Source of the DNA: Pseudomonas viciae
GTDB taxonomy: Bacteria; Pseudomonadota; Gammaproteobacteria; Pseudomonadales; Pseudomonadaceae
DNA: 64,000 nt
NCBI RefSeq assembly: GCF_004786035.1
Contig: NZ_CP035088.1
Span: 212,001 to 276,000 of the forward strand
Reading direction: 5' to 3'
Below, piece by piece: positions 7,361-16,500 of this stretch (position 1 is its first letter; every line of letters starts with the position of its first letter). Both the position numbers and the translations under genes were made by a program. The notes under the pieces were generated by a model. It was not told where the DNA came from. It did not search any database and saw only the letters and a list, made by a program, of their open reading frames with translations.

Positions 7361-8676
7361 ACGCGCCGGTTACGGGCAGTGCCGAGCAGGTGTTTGCCCG
7401 CTTCCTTGACCTGGAGCGCCAGACGCGGGCCGCGCGTACTCCGGCGCAACTGAGCTACAGCCTGGTTAACGACGGCCAGGCCCTGTTCGGGTTTCGCCAC
7501 GCCGCGCTGTTGATCGCCGGCAAGGTCCAGGCCGTGACCGGCGTCAGTGCCGTGGAGCCGAATGCGCCGTTCGTGGCGTTTGTCGAGCAGGCGGTGGCGC
7601 AGTTGTTCAAGCAGGGAGTGTTGAATCAGGCCCGGGTGATTGCCGCCGATAGCCTGAGCGAATCCATCCGCGCGGACTGGCGAAGCCTGTCGGCCGTGCA
7701 GGTGTTCTGGCTGCCGTTGATCGATCATCAGGGTCAGGTGTTCGGCGGCTTGTGGTTGGCCCGTGACCTGCCGTGGACCCCGTCGGAGCAAGTGTTGCTG
7801 TCGCAGTTGGGCGACACCTACAGCCACGCCTGGCTGGCGCTGCAACCGCGCAAACCGTGGCGCCTGCGCTGGACGCGTAAACGCCAGGTTGCGCTGGTGG
7901 TGGTGCTCTTGCTCGGCTTGTTGATTCCTGTGCGCCAGTCAGTGTTGGCCCCTGCCGAAGTGGTGCCATTGGGCGGACAAGTCGTTGCGGCGCCGCTGGA
8001 CGGGGTGATCGCCGAGTTCCTGGTCAAACCCAACCAGAACGTCAAGAACGGCGACCTGCTGCTGCGCTTCGAAAGCACCAGCCTCAAGGCCCAGGCCGAT
8101 GTCGCCGAGCGAGCCTTGGGCGTGGCCGAGGCGGAGCTCAAGGCCAATTCCCAGCGTTCGTTTGCCGATGCTGAATCGAGCTCCAAGATTGATTTGCTGG
8201 CCGCCCGCGTCGAACAGAAACGGGCCGAACGCAACTATGCCCTTGAGCTGCTCAAGCGCAGTGAAGTGCGTGCCGAACGGGACGGTATTGCGGTGTTTGC
8301 CGATGCCGAACGCTGGCTCGGCAAGCCGGTGCAAACCGGCGAGCGCCTGATGGAAATTGCCGACCCGAACCAAGCCGAATTGCGCATCGAGCTGGCGGTG
8401 GGCGATGCGATTGCCCTGGCGCCCGGGGCGCAGGTGGCGTTGTTTCTCGACAGCGATCCGTTGCAGCGGCACCTGGCCCGGCTTGAGCGTTCGGCCTACG
8501 AAGCGCAATCCACCGCCGCCGGGCAACTGGCGTATCGGCTGGATGCGCGCTTCGATGCGACGGCGCCGCGCATCGGCTTGCGGGGTACGGCGAAAATCTT
8601 CGGTGACCGAGCGCCGCTGGCGCTGTATCTGTTGCGTCGGCCGCTGGCCGGGCTGCGCCAGAGCGTAGGCCTGTAG
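7357..8676 (+). CDS. GAF-like domain / membrane helix / HlyD adaptor fusion
   Basis: 439 residues from the GTG at 7357, overlapping the upstream stop (GTGA). Residues about 8-165 form a soluble cytosolic domain with GAF-like character (LVNDGQALFGFRHAALLI; VFWLPLIDHQGQVFGGLWLARDLPW; SEQVLLSQLGDTYSHAW). One membrane helix lies at about 177-192. The periplasmic part has a lipoyl-like segment (VAAPLDGVIAEFLVKPNQNV), a coiled coil (about 245-300), the second lipoyl half (VRAERDGIAVFADAERWLG) and a barrel domain. A sensor-like GAF joined to an adaptor is unusual and suggests that export or signalling is gated from the cytosol. The ligand cannot be predicted. It is the middle gene of the adaptor operon. 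Confidence 0.8.
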   Translation: MNAPVTGSAEQVFARFLDLERQTRAARTPAQLSYSLVNDGQALFGFRHAALLIAGKVQAVTGVSAVEPNAPFVAFVEQAVAQLFKQGVLNQARVIAADSLSESIRADWRSLSAVQVFWLPLIDHQGQVFGGLWLARDLPWTPSEQVLLSQLGDTYSHAWLALQPRKPWRLRWTRKRQVALVVVLLLGLLIPVRQSVLAPAEVVPLGGQVVAAPLDGVIAEFLVKPNQNVKNGDLLLRFESTSLKAQADVAERALGVAEAELKANSQRSFADAESSSKIDLLAARVEQKRAERNYALELLKRSEVRAERDGIAVFADAERWLGKPVQTGERLMEIADPNQAELRIELAVGDAIALAPGAQVALFLDSDPLQRHLARLERSAYEAQSTAAGQLAYRLDARFDATAPRIGLRGTAKIFGDRAPLALYLLRRPLAGLRQSVGL

Positions 8677-8677
8677 C

Positions 8678-10774
8678 ATGGACTTGCCGAGCCTGCGGCC
8701 GGACCTGCAATTGTCCCCGGCGGCGTCGGACCCGGACGGTTCGCCCCAGTGGACCCTGGCCGACCCGGTGCGCGGGCGTTATTTCAAGCTGGGCGCGGCG
8801 GCGATGCGCATGTTGCGGCACTGGTCCCTTGGCGACCCGGAACAGGTGCTGCAAGCCGCGAACCGCGAGCCGGGCCTGCCGCTCAATGGCGAATCGCTGG
8901 AGCAGTTGCTGGGCTTTTTGCGCGGTCACGATCTGATCAGTGCGATGGACCCGCAACAGCGCGATAGCTATCAATTCAAGACCGCTGCCCAGCGCCAGAG
9001 CCTGTGGCAAATCCTGCTGCATCAATACCTGTTTTTCCGCATTCCGCTGTGGCGCCCGGACGCCTTTCTCAATCGCGCCTGGCCCTGGTTGGCGCGGTTC
9101 GGCCCGGGGATCTTGCGCTATGGCATGCCGCTGACCCTGGGCCTGGGTATTTTCCTGGTGTCGCGGGACTGGCAGCGCTTCGTCGCGACCTTTCCACACT
9201 TGTTCAGCCTGGGCGGTGCGTTGGCGTTCGGGGTGGCGTTGTTTTTCGCCAAACTGTGCCACGAGTTCGGCCATGCCTTCATGGCCAAGCGCGCCGGTTG
9301 CCGTGTGCAAAGCATGGGTGTGGCGTTCATGGTGCTGTTGCCGATGTTCTATACCGACGTCAGCGACGCCTGGCGGATCAACGACCGCCGGGCCCGGCTG
9401 CTGATCGGTGCCGGTGGGGTGCTGGCGGAATTGCTGCTGGCGTGCATCGCGTTGCTGGCCTGGTCACTGCTGCCCGACGGGCCGGCGCGCACTGCCGCGT
9501 TCATGCTGGCCAGCGCCACGTGGATCACTACGCTGATCATTAATCTGAACCCGTTCATGCGCTTTGACGGTTATTTCCTGCTCAGTGATTTCTGGGGTGT
9601 GGATAACCTTCAGGGGCGGGCGTTCGCCCTGTGTCGCTGGCGTCTGCGCGAAGCCTTGTTCGGCTATGGCGTGGCGGCGCCGGAACCCTGGTCACCGAAG
9701 ATGCGCCGCCGTTTGCTGGTGTGGGGGTACGGCGCCTGGTTGTGGCGCGCAGCATTGTTTTTCGGCATTGCCCTGGCGGTCTATCACTTGTTCTTCAAGG
9801 TGCTGGGCATTTTTCTGATGTTGGTGGAATTGGTCTGGTTCATCTTTATGCCCATTGTGAATGAGTGGCGGCAATGGTGGAGTCGCCGCGAGCAGGCCCA
9901 CGGTCCGCGAGTGCTGCTGACCGGCCTGGTCTTGCTGATGTTGGCTTTGGTGCTGGTGCTGCCCTGGCGCAGCGCCGTGGAGGTGCCGGCCATGCTTGAA
10001 GCCGGCCGCGCCAGTGCCCTGCATGCGCCTGTGGCGGCGCGGGTCAAACAGGTGAATGTGCACGACGGCCAGACCGTGGCCCCGGGCGATGTGTTGATTG
10101 AGCTGGAATCACCGGACATGGCTTCGCGATTGACCATCGTGCGTCGAGAAATCGAGATCCAGCAATTGCAGATGCGCCGTCAGGCCGGGCGCAGCGAAAC
10201 GGCCGCCGATGCCGGTATCGTCGAACAGCAACTGGCCGAAGCGGTGGCCGAGTACCGGGGCCTGGTCGCCCAGCGTGAACGCCTGTTGTTGCGTGCGCCC
10301 CATGCCGGGCAGGTGCGTGACCTGCTGCCGCAACTGTCGGTGGGACGCTGGTTATCGCCCACCCAGCCGCTGGCGCGGGTGGTGCAGAGCGATTCGCGGT
10401 TGCGCGGCTACCTCACCGAAGCCGAGCTTTGGCGGGTCGGGCCCGGAGCCACGGGACGCTTCATCGCTGACGATCCGATGCACACCTCGATTGTCGTGCA
10501 ACTGAATGAGATCGACACCAACGGCGTGGCCTGGGTCGAACAGCAGGCGTTGACGTCCGACCACCACGGGCCGATTGCCGTGCGCCGCGATTCGCAACAA
10601 CGGGCCGAGCCCGTCCAGGCGCAGTATGGCGTGCGTTTGAGTGCTGTTGACGACACGTCCGCTCCGGTGCAACCGCTGCGGGGCGTGGTGGTGTTGCAGG
10701 GACAGGGTGAGTCCGTGCTGGGAGCGGCCTGGCGTCGGTTGGCGGCGTTGGGCGTCAGGGAAAGCGGGTTTTAA
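8678..10774 (+). CDS. PqqD-like / M50 metalloprotease / HlyD adaptor fusion membrane protein
   Basis: 698 residues. The first 90 resemble a PqqD/RRE-type peptide-binding domain (WTLADPVRGRYFKLGAAAMRML). The central polytopic part is a site-2-protease-like M50 core: HEFGH at 195-199 as zinc motif and NPFMRFDGY at 291-299, whose Asp297 would be the third ligand, with several membrane helices. After about residue 430 a periplasmic adaptor follows, with a lipoyl half (HAPVAARVKQVNVHDGQTV), a coiled coil and a second half (LLRAPHAGQVRDLLP). The combination suggests recognition of a peptide or protein, cleavage in or near the membrane, and passage into the periplasm. All key zinc residues are present. 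It follows the GAF-HlyD gene by one base; the substrate is unknown. Confidence 0.82.
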   Translation: MDLPSLRPDLQLSPAASDPDGSPQWTLADPVRGRYFKLGAAAMRMLRHWSLGDPEQVLQAANREPGLPLNGESLEQLLGFLRGHDLISAMDPQQRDSYQFKTAAQRQSLWQILLHQYLFFRIPLWRPDAFLNRAWPWLARFGPGILRYGMPLTLGLGIFLVSRDWQRFVATFPHLFSLGGALAFGVALFFAKLCHEFGHAFMAKRAGCRVQSMGVAFMVLLPMFYTDVSDAWRINDRRARLLIGAGGVLAELLLACIALLAWSLLPDGPARTAAFMLASATWITTLIINLNPFMRFDGYFLLSDFWGVDNLQGRAFALCRWRLREALFGYGVAAPEPWSPKMRRRLLVWGYGAWLWRAALFFGIALAVYHLFFKVLGIFLMLVELVWFIFMPIVNEWRQWWSRREQAHGPRVLLTGLVLLMLALVLVLPWRSAVEVPAMLEAGRASALHAPVAARVKQVNVHDGQTVAPGDVLIELESPDMASRLTIVRREIEIQQLQMRRQAGRSETAADAGIVEQQLAEAVAEYRGLVAQRERLLLRAPHAGQVRDLLPQLSVGRWLSPTQPLARVVQSDSRLRGYLTEAELWRVGPGATGRFIADDPMHTSIVVQLNEIDTNGVAWVEQQALTSDHHGPIAVRRDSQQRAEPVQAQYGVRLSAVDDTSAPVQPLRGVVVLQGQGESVLGAAWRRLAALGVRESGF

Positions 10775-10783
10775 GGAGCGAGC

Positions 10784-11275
10784 ATGAATTCAGTGGCGGC
10801 GGAGGGGTTGGTGGTACGGCCATCGCAGGTCAGCGATGGGCCGTTTTTGCAGAGTCTTTACCAGGCGGCGCGGCCTGACCTGCAATGGATCGACGGCGAG
10901 CACGAGCAAGTGCAGCAGGTGGTTGCCCAGCAATTCCAGGTGCAGGAGCAGGGGTTGGGCGAGAGTTTCCCCAACGCCATGCATTACGTCGTGGAAAAAC
11001 TCGGCACCGCTATTGGCGCCTTGAGTACTGATTTTGGCCCCAATGAAATCCGCGTGCTGTACCTGGCGTTCATCCCCCAGGCGCGCGGGCAGGGTTACGG
11101 TCGGGCAGTGCTGCAAGGAGTGCAGAAAGCCGCGCAACAAATCCGCTGCCCGGTGGCGACCGTGGTCTGGAGCAGCAACCCCCACGCGCGCCAGCACTAT
11201 CTGGCGCTGGGCTTTGAAGTGCAGGAACGCAACCCGGCGGCGGAGCGGTTGGTTTGGTATCCGAAGGGGAACTGA
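10784..11275 (+). CDS. GNAT family N-acetyltransferase
   Basis: 163 residues with a complete GNAT fold: acetyl-CoA-binding motif A (VLYLAFIPQARGQGYGRAVL, with R/QxxGxG/A as RGQGYG) and motif B (SSNPHARQHYLALGFEV). It transfers an acetyl group to an unidentified amine. It starts nine bases after the M50-HlyD gene, with AAGGAGCGAGC before the ATG, so it is probably the last gene of that operon. A REPIN follows. Whether it modifies a protein of the secretion island or a small molecule is open. Confidence 0.88.
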   Translation: MNSVAAEGLVVRPSQVSDGPFLQSLYQAARPDLQWIDGEHEQVQQVVAQQFQVQEQGLGESFPNAMHYVVEKLGTAIGALSTDFGPNEIRVLYLAFIPQARGQGYGRAVLQGVQKAAQQIRCPVATVVWSSNPHARQHYLALGFEVQERNPAAERLVWYPKGN

Positions 11276-11303
11276 GCAGTTTCTGATTTGCCACCTGTTC
11301 AAT

Positions 11304-11392
11304 GTGGGAGCGAGCTTGCTCGCGATGACGGAGGGTCAGTCAGCCTAGGTGTTGAATGCGCTGCCGCCATCGCGAGCAAGCTCGCTCCCACA
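11304..11392. repeat. REPIN
   Basis: Inverted pair of REP cores (GGGAGCGAGCTTGCTCGCGA and its complement) at about 11304-11328 and 11367-11392 between convergent genes. Confidence 0.9.
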
Positions 11393-11407
11393 CGGGATCA
11401 TCAGTCT

Positions 11408-11719
11408 TTAGTTGAAGGCGATGTAGAAATACCCCAGTGCCGGATCCCGTCCCATGGGCGGTATCCGCGACACGAACACCCCTTCGAGCCTCCCCAGTTC
11501 AGGCACTTCCAGTGCGCACAACCCATCCACGAAATCGGTGCTTTCCAGGCTATTGAATTCCACGCTGAACGGCATGCGCTCAACGTTTGGCATCTTCGAC
11601 CGTGGTGTTTCTTCGAGGCTCTCGATCCGCACCGGCAAAGAGCTGCCGTCGGGCAGGGTCAGGCTGCTGGTCTGGCCCAGCAGCAGTTGAAAATGGCGGC
11701 TATGAACCTGTTGCAGCAT
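11408..11719 (-). CDS. DUF6916-like protein
   Basis: 103 residues, no signal peptide, mostly beta-rich: a START-like opening (FQLLLGQTSSLTLPDGSSLPVRIESL), a middle with an F-S-V-E-F strand, and an end reading GRLEGVFVSRIPPMGRDPALGYFYIAFN in pieces. In many genomes DUF6916 genes sit beside phage-tail-collar genes, as here, where the collar gene lies 45 bases upstream on the same strand. The function is unknown; such pairs may be secreted or structural. No catalytic residues are evident. Confidence 0.75.
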   Translation of the reverse strand: MLQQVHSRHFQLLLGQTSSLTLPDGSSLPVRIESLEETPRSKMPNVERMPFSVEFNSLESTDFVDGLCALEVPELGRLEGVFVSRIPPMGRDPALGYFYIAFN

Positions 11720-11764
11720 GTCGACACTCCAAAAGCCGGAGGGCCGCAGCCCTCCGGCTGTTCA

Positions 11765-12352
11765 TCAGTTACGGGACGGGAAAAGACCGTTCAAGGCGAC
11801 ACTGAAGTTGATCGCTAGGAACGGGTTCATGATCGCCAGCGGCAAGCCGTTGCCTGCCGGGGAAATCGTGCCGTCGATGCTCGTGCTCACGCCCTTGACA
11901 GGTACCGGTGAGGCACCTATCTGGTCGGAATAGATATTCGCCGCGCCCGGCCCGGTGCCCGAGGTGCCGATGAACGAATTGGTGGCCGTGGGTGTGTTCA
12001 CCGGGTTGCTGGCCGGGTTCGCCAGTTGCAGGGTGGTGGAGGCGGTGAGTCCCGCCAGAGTGTGGGTGTGGGCGGGTAGGTTGTTGAGCGTCGGGGTGAC
12101 GTTTTCGGTGCCGGAGACTTCGCCGATGACACGCGGCGTCAGCCCTTGGCCGTTGCCTTGTCCCAAGAGCGTGCGGCCTTGCAGATTGGGGAGCATGAAG
12201 TTGGTGGTGCCGTTGCCTCCGTAGTACGTGCCGAGCAGGGAGAACAACGCCTGGTATTGGGAAATGCCGAGTATCTGCCCGTTGCACAGCGCCCACCCAT
12301 TGGGGGCAAAGTTAAAGGCAAACGGCTGGATGGTGCCCATAAATACTTCCAT
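11765..12352 (-). CDS. Phage tail collar-domain protein (MdpB-like)
   Basis: 195 residues. The N-terminal 65 match the tail-collar domain (IQPFAFNFAPNGWALCNGQ, LFSLLGTYYGGNGTTNFMLPNLQGR). The remainder is a low-complexity Thr/Asn/Ser/Ala-rich beta region ending LAIMNPFLAINFSVALNGLFPSRN in pieces, typical of the MdpB/microcystin-dependent-protein family. These are stand-alone collar proteins not carried on a prophage, and no phage genes surround this one. The ATG at 12352 has GAGGAATCT before it. With the DUF6916 gene it forms a probable two-gene minus-strand operon between the GNAT and sulfotransferase genes. The role is unproven; the family is often encoded beside secretion or carbohydrate-binding genes. 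Confidence 0.85.
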   Translation of the reverse strand: MEVFMGTIQPFAFNFAPNGWALCNGQILGISQYQALFSLLGTYYGGNGTTNFMLPNLQGRTLLGQGNGQGLTPRVIGEVSGTENVTPTLNNLPAHTHTLAGLTASTTLQLANPASNPVNTPTATNSFIGTSGTGPGAANIYSDQIGASPVPVKGVSTSIDGTISPAGNGLPLAIMNPFLAINFSVALNGLFPSRN

Positions 12353-12657
12353 AGATTCCTCATCCCTTCAGATTGTTGGTTTGGTAATACCGGCAGGGTC
12401 CAAGGGAGAGGATTGCGATCAGCCCGACTTCTTCACTCCCTGGCCTGGTGACGCACGGCTGAGCGTAGACCGAGATATTTCATTCTGCTGGGCTGGAAGG
12501 GCGGAAAAATGTTGCCCAGTGGCTTAATCGATTCAGGTTCGCATGGTGCCTATACCGTCCATCTTTTTTACGGATTTGGCTGGGGCTGATATCAAAGTAG
12601 TACTAGTCGGCGATTGTTTCCTCGTCTACGCTTGCGTACAAAAGGACTACAAACAAG
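12353..12657. other. Intergenic gap between collar gene and sulfotransferase
   Basis: 305 bases between divergent genes. Promoters for both should be here, but I could not identify a convincing -35/-10 pair for either. There is no REP element or strong hairpin, and the short ORFs do not look coding. Confidence 0.5.
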
Positions 12658-13503
12658 GTGAATGGATTGCCGCAGTTTCACTTCATTTCCGGTTTGCCGC
12701 GCTCGGGCTCGACCCTGCTTTCTGCCATTTTGCTGCAGAACCCGCGCTTTCATGCCGGCATGACCAGCCCCGTCGGTTCGCTGTTTAGCAGCGTCCTGCA
12801 GCAGTGCAGCGCCGGCAGTGAATTCGGCTCGGTGATCGACACCGAACTGCGCCGTCGCTTATTGCGCGGACTGTTCGATTCCTACTACGCCGACAAGGCC
12901 GACAAACCTGTCATCTTTGATACAAACCGCCAATGGTGCGCACGCCTGCCGGCCCTGCATGACCTGTTTCCCCAGGCCAAGACCATCGCCTGCGTGCGCA
13001 ACGTCGCCTGGGTGCTCGACAGCCTCGAGCGGCTCTACCGTGCCAACCCGTTCGAGAACACCAAGCTGTTCAATGACGACGACGAGCGCAACACCGTCTA
13101 CAGCCGCTGTGAAACCCTGGCCCAGCGCAACCGCCTGGTGGGGTTTGCCTGGACTGCGCTCAAAGAGGCCTATTACGGCGAAAACGCCGAGTCGATGCTG
13201 ATTGTCGATTACGACCTGCTGAGCCAGGCCCCGGAGCGGGTGATGCGGCTGGTGTACGAGTTCATCGACGAGCCCTGGTTCGAGCACGATTTCAATCACT
13301 TGACCTACGACGCGCCAGCCTTCGACCAGGCCTTGGGCGTTGCCGGCCTGCATAGGGTCAAGCCCAAGGTCGCGCCGCAAGCCCGGCGGACCCTGCTGCC
13401 GCCGGATCTGTTTGAAAAGTATGCCGAGTTGTCGTTCTGGCGCGATGGGTCCTCCAGCGCTGCCAATGTCATTCGTATGAAAACCGACGCCGCGATCAGC
13501 TGA
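12658..13503 (+). CDS. Sulfotransferase family protein
   Basis: 281 residues. The PAPS 5'-phosphosulfate loop is clear at residues 12-20 (GLPRSGSTL), and the 3'-phosphate region is suggested by TIACVRNVAWVLDSLERLYR. A later segment (LIVDYDLLSQAPERVMRLVYEFI) matches the sulfotransferase helix/strand pattern. The GTG start at 12658 is the only usable one in frame; AAAGGA lies 12 bases before it. The gene ends in a strong terminator that overlaps its stop codon, so it is probably transcribed separately from the giant DUF4347 gene 50 bases on. It resembles the branch that includes tyrosylprotein sulfotransferase-like enzymes, so a protein target is possible but unproven. Confidence 0.85.
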   Translation: MNGLPQFHFISGLPRSGSTLLSAILLQNPRFHAGMTSPVGSLFSSVLQQCSAGSEFGSVIDTELRRRLLRGLFDSYYADKADKPVIFDTNRQWCARLPALHDLFPQAKTIACVRNVAWVLDSLERLYRANPFENTKLFNDDDERNTVYSRCETLAQRNRLVGFAWTALKEAYYGENAESMLIVDYDLLSQAPERVMRLVYEFIDEPWFEHDFNHLTYDAPAFDQALGVAGLHRVKPKVAPQARRTLLPPDLFEKYAELSFWRDGSSSAANVIRMKTDAAIS

Positions 13504-13517
13504 TTGCGGTTTTTTTC
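13490..13517 (+). terminator. Rho-independent terminator overlapping the sulfotransferase stop codon
   Basis: CCGCGATC-AGCT-GATTGCGG (8-bp stem with one G-T pair) followed by seven or more Ts. The stem includes the last codons and the TGA stop of the sulfotransferase gene. It would insulate the downstream giant gene. Confidence 0.75.
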
Positions 13518-13555
13518 ATTGGTGTGTTCAAGAAGTTCGAGTCCAGGTGATCGTC

Positions 13556-16500
13556 ATGTGGTGGAGCAAAGGCAAATCGCGGGTAACCGAGGGCGCACAG
13601 GCCCTGGCATCGCCAATGATCATGTCCCTGGAGCCGCGAATGCTGTTCGACGGCGCGGTGGCCGCAACCGTGGCCGATGCCGCGCAGCCGGACGCCCAGC
13701 CCACCGCCGACGCGGCCAAGACGCCCACGGCGGACCAGGCGTCAGACAACCATGCGCCGCAGGGACAGGTCGATGCTACTGACGCCACCGTTGCGGGCAA
13801 GACCGTGGTGTTTGTCGATTCCCGGGTCAAGGATTCCGCCAGTTTGCTCGAAGGCGTCGCGCCCGGTACCCAGGTGGTGCAACTCGATGCCACCAAGGAC
13901 GGCTTGCAACAGATCGCCGATTACCTGGACACCCACCAGGGCATCAGCTCGGTACAAATCATCGCCCACGGCAACGCCGGTGATTTGTGGCTGGGCAACA
14001 GCTACCTGTCGGCGGACAACGTCCAGGCCCGCAGCGACGTGCTGGCGCAGATCGGCCAGGACATGAATGCCGGTGGCGATATCCTGATCTACGGCTGCTA
14101 CACCGCCGAAGGTGATCGCGGCCTGAGCCTGGTCGATTCATTGGCGCAGTTGACCGGCCGCGATGTGGCGGCGTCCAACGACCGTACCGGCCTTGGCGGT
14201 GACTGGGACCTGGAAATCGCCACCGGCAACATTGAAAGCGCCAACGTGCTCTCGGCCAACGCCATGAGCGAGTACCAATGGGGCCTGGCCACCTGGACGG
14301 CCACCAACAACCTCAATTCGGGTGTCGGTTCTTTGCGCGCAGCCCTGAGCTCGGCGCAGAACGGCGACATCGTTACGTTCAATACCAGCATGACCGTCGC
14401 GCTGACCCAGGTGTTGGACGTCAATAAAAACGTCACCATCGATGGTGATCTCAACAACGATAACGTGGCCGACGTCACCCTCGACGGGCAATACCGTACC
14501 CAGATTATCAACGTGACAGCCGGGACGACGGCGACCCTCGATGGGCTGGTGATCACCCGGGGCATGACGGCGGGCAACGGCGGCAATGGTGGCGACGATG
14601 CACTGGTGTCCAAGGGCGGTGGTATCTACAACGCTGGCACCTTGACCCTGAGAAACGTCACGGTCACCGCGAACGCCGCGTCGGGCGGTGGCGGCGGCGG
14701 TGGTGTGACGCCGCAATACGCCGGTGGCGGCGGTGGCGGTGGCGGCGCGATCACTGGCGGTACCGGCGGCAAGGGTGGCGACACCCTCAACGCCACGGGC
14801 TCTAACGGCTCGGCTGGGCAGGGCGGTGCCGGTGGTGGTTTCTTCAACATGGGCGGGCGTGGCGGTTCCTCCACCGGCGGGGCTGGCGGTTCCGCGTATC
14901 CGGGCTACAGCACCGGCTCCGCGGGCGGTACGGCCACCAGCGGTGGGCTGTCCATCGGCGGTGGTGGTGGCGGTGACGGCTATAACGATATTGGCGGCGC
15001 CGGTGGCGGAGCGGTCGGCGGTATTTATAACGATACCGGCGCGACCCTGCGGATCATTGGCAACTCAGTGATTTCCAACAACGTCGGCGCGGGCGGCGGC
15101 GGTGGCGGCGGTGGTGCCGGTGGCGGTTACAACCACACGGGCGGCGCCGGTGGCGTCGGTGTCGGCGCCATCTGGAACAAAGGCTCGATCCTGATCACCG
15201 CCGCCAACTTCGCGGCCTTGGCCGGCAACGTCGGCGGCAGTGGCGTGGGAGGGACGAGTGCCGGCAGCGCTGGCGTTTCCCCGGCGTCGGTAGCCAACGT
15301 CTACGGCGATGGTGGCACCATCAACACTAGCTATGTGCCGGACGAGACGCCGCCCACTGCGACCGTCGTGGTAGCCAATACCAGCCTGAACTCCGGCGGT
15401 ACGTCGCTGGTGACCATCACCTTCTCCGAGGCCGTGACCGGTCTCACCGCGGCGGACCTGACGGTGCAGAACGGCACCGTCGGGGTCTTGAGCAGTGGCG
15501 ACGGCGGCATCACCTGGACCGGTACGCTGACCGCGGCCAGCAACATCGCCGACACCACCAACGTCATCACCCTGAACAACACCGGCGTTGCCGACCTGGC
15601 CGGCAACGCTGGCGTAGGCACCACCGACTCGAACAATTACGTGGTCAACGATACCGTGGCGCCCACGGCTTCCATCGTCGTGAACGATACCGCCCTGAGA
15701 GCGGGTGAAACCTCCCTGGTGACCATCACCTTCTCCGAGGCTGTCAGCGGCTTCACCGCCGCCGACCTGACGGTGGACAACGGCTCGCTCAGCGGGCTGA
15801 GCTCCAGCGATGGCGGGATTACCTGGACTGCGACTCTGACGCCAGACGCGGCCGTCACCGACACCAGTAACCTCGTCACCCTGAACAACACCGGGGTCGC
15901 GGACCTCAATGGCAATGCTGGCGTCGGCACCACCAACTCCAACAACTACGCCATCGACACCCTGCGCCCCACCGCCAGCATCGTGGTGGCCGACACCGCG
16001 CTGCGTGTTGGCGAAACGTCGCTGGTGACCATTACCTTCAACGAGGCCGTAAGCGGGTTCACCACCGCCGACCTGACGGTCGCCAACGGTACGGTCACCG
16101 GGCTGAGCAGCAGCGACGGCGGCATTACCTGGACCGGGACCCTGACCCCGAGCGCCAGCGTCAGCGACACTAGCAACTTGATCACATTGGCCAATACCGG
16201 TATTGCCGACTTGTCCGGAAACACCGGCACGGGCACCACCGACTCGAACAACTACGCCATCGACACGCTGCGTCCGACCGCCACGATCGTGGTAGCCGAT
16301 ACCGCGCTGAACATCGGTGAGACTTCGCTGGTGACGATCACCTTCAGCGAGGCCGTGACCGGTTTCACCCTGGCCGACATGACGGTGGCCAACGGCAGCC
16401 TGAGCGGGCTGAGCAGCAGCGACGGCGGCATCACCTGGACCGCGACGCTCACCCCGAGCGCCAGCATCACCGATGCCACCAACCTGATCATCCTGGCCAA

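Noticed and set aside
11765..12352. Prophage remnant suggested by the tail-collar protein
   Set aside because: No other phage genes, integrase or att repeats nearby; the MdpB family is known as stand-alone genes.
12614..12642. TTGTTT/TACAAA promoter-like pair just before the first sulfotransferase
   Set aside because: Transcription would begin about nine bases before the start codon and leave out the ribosome-binding site.
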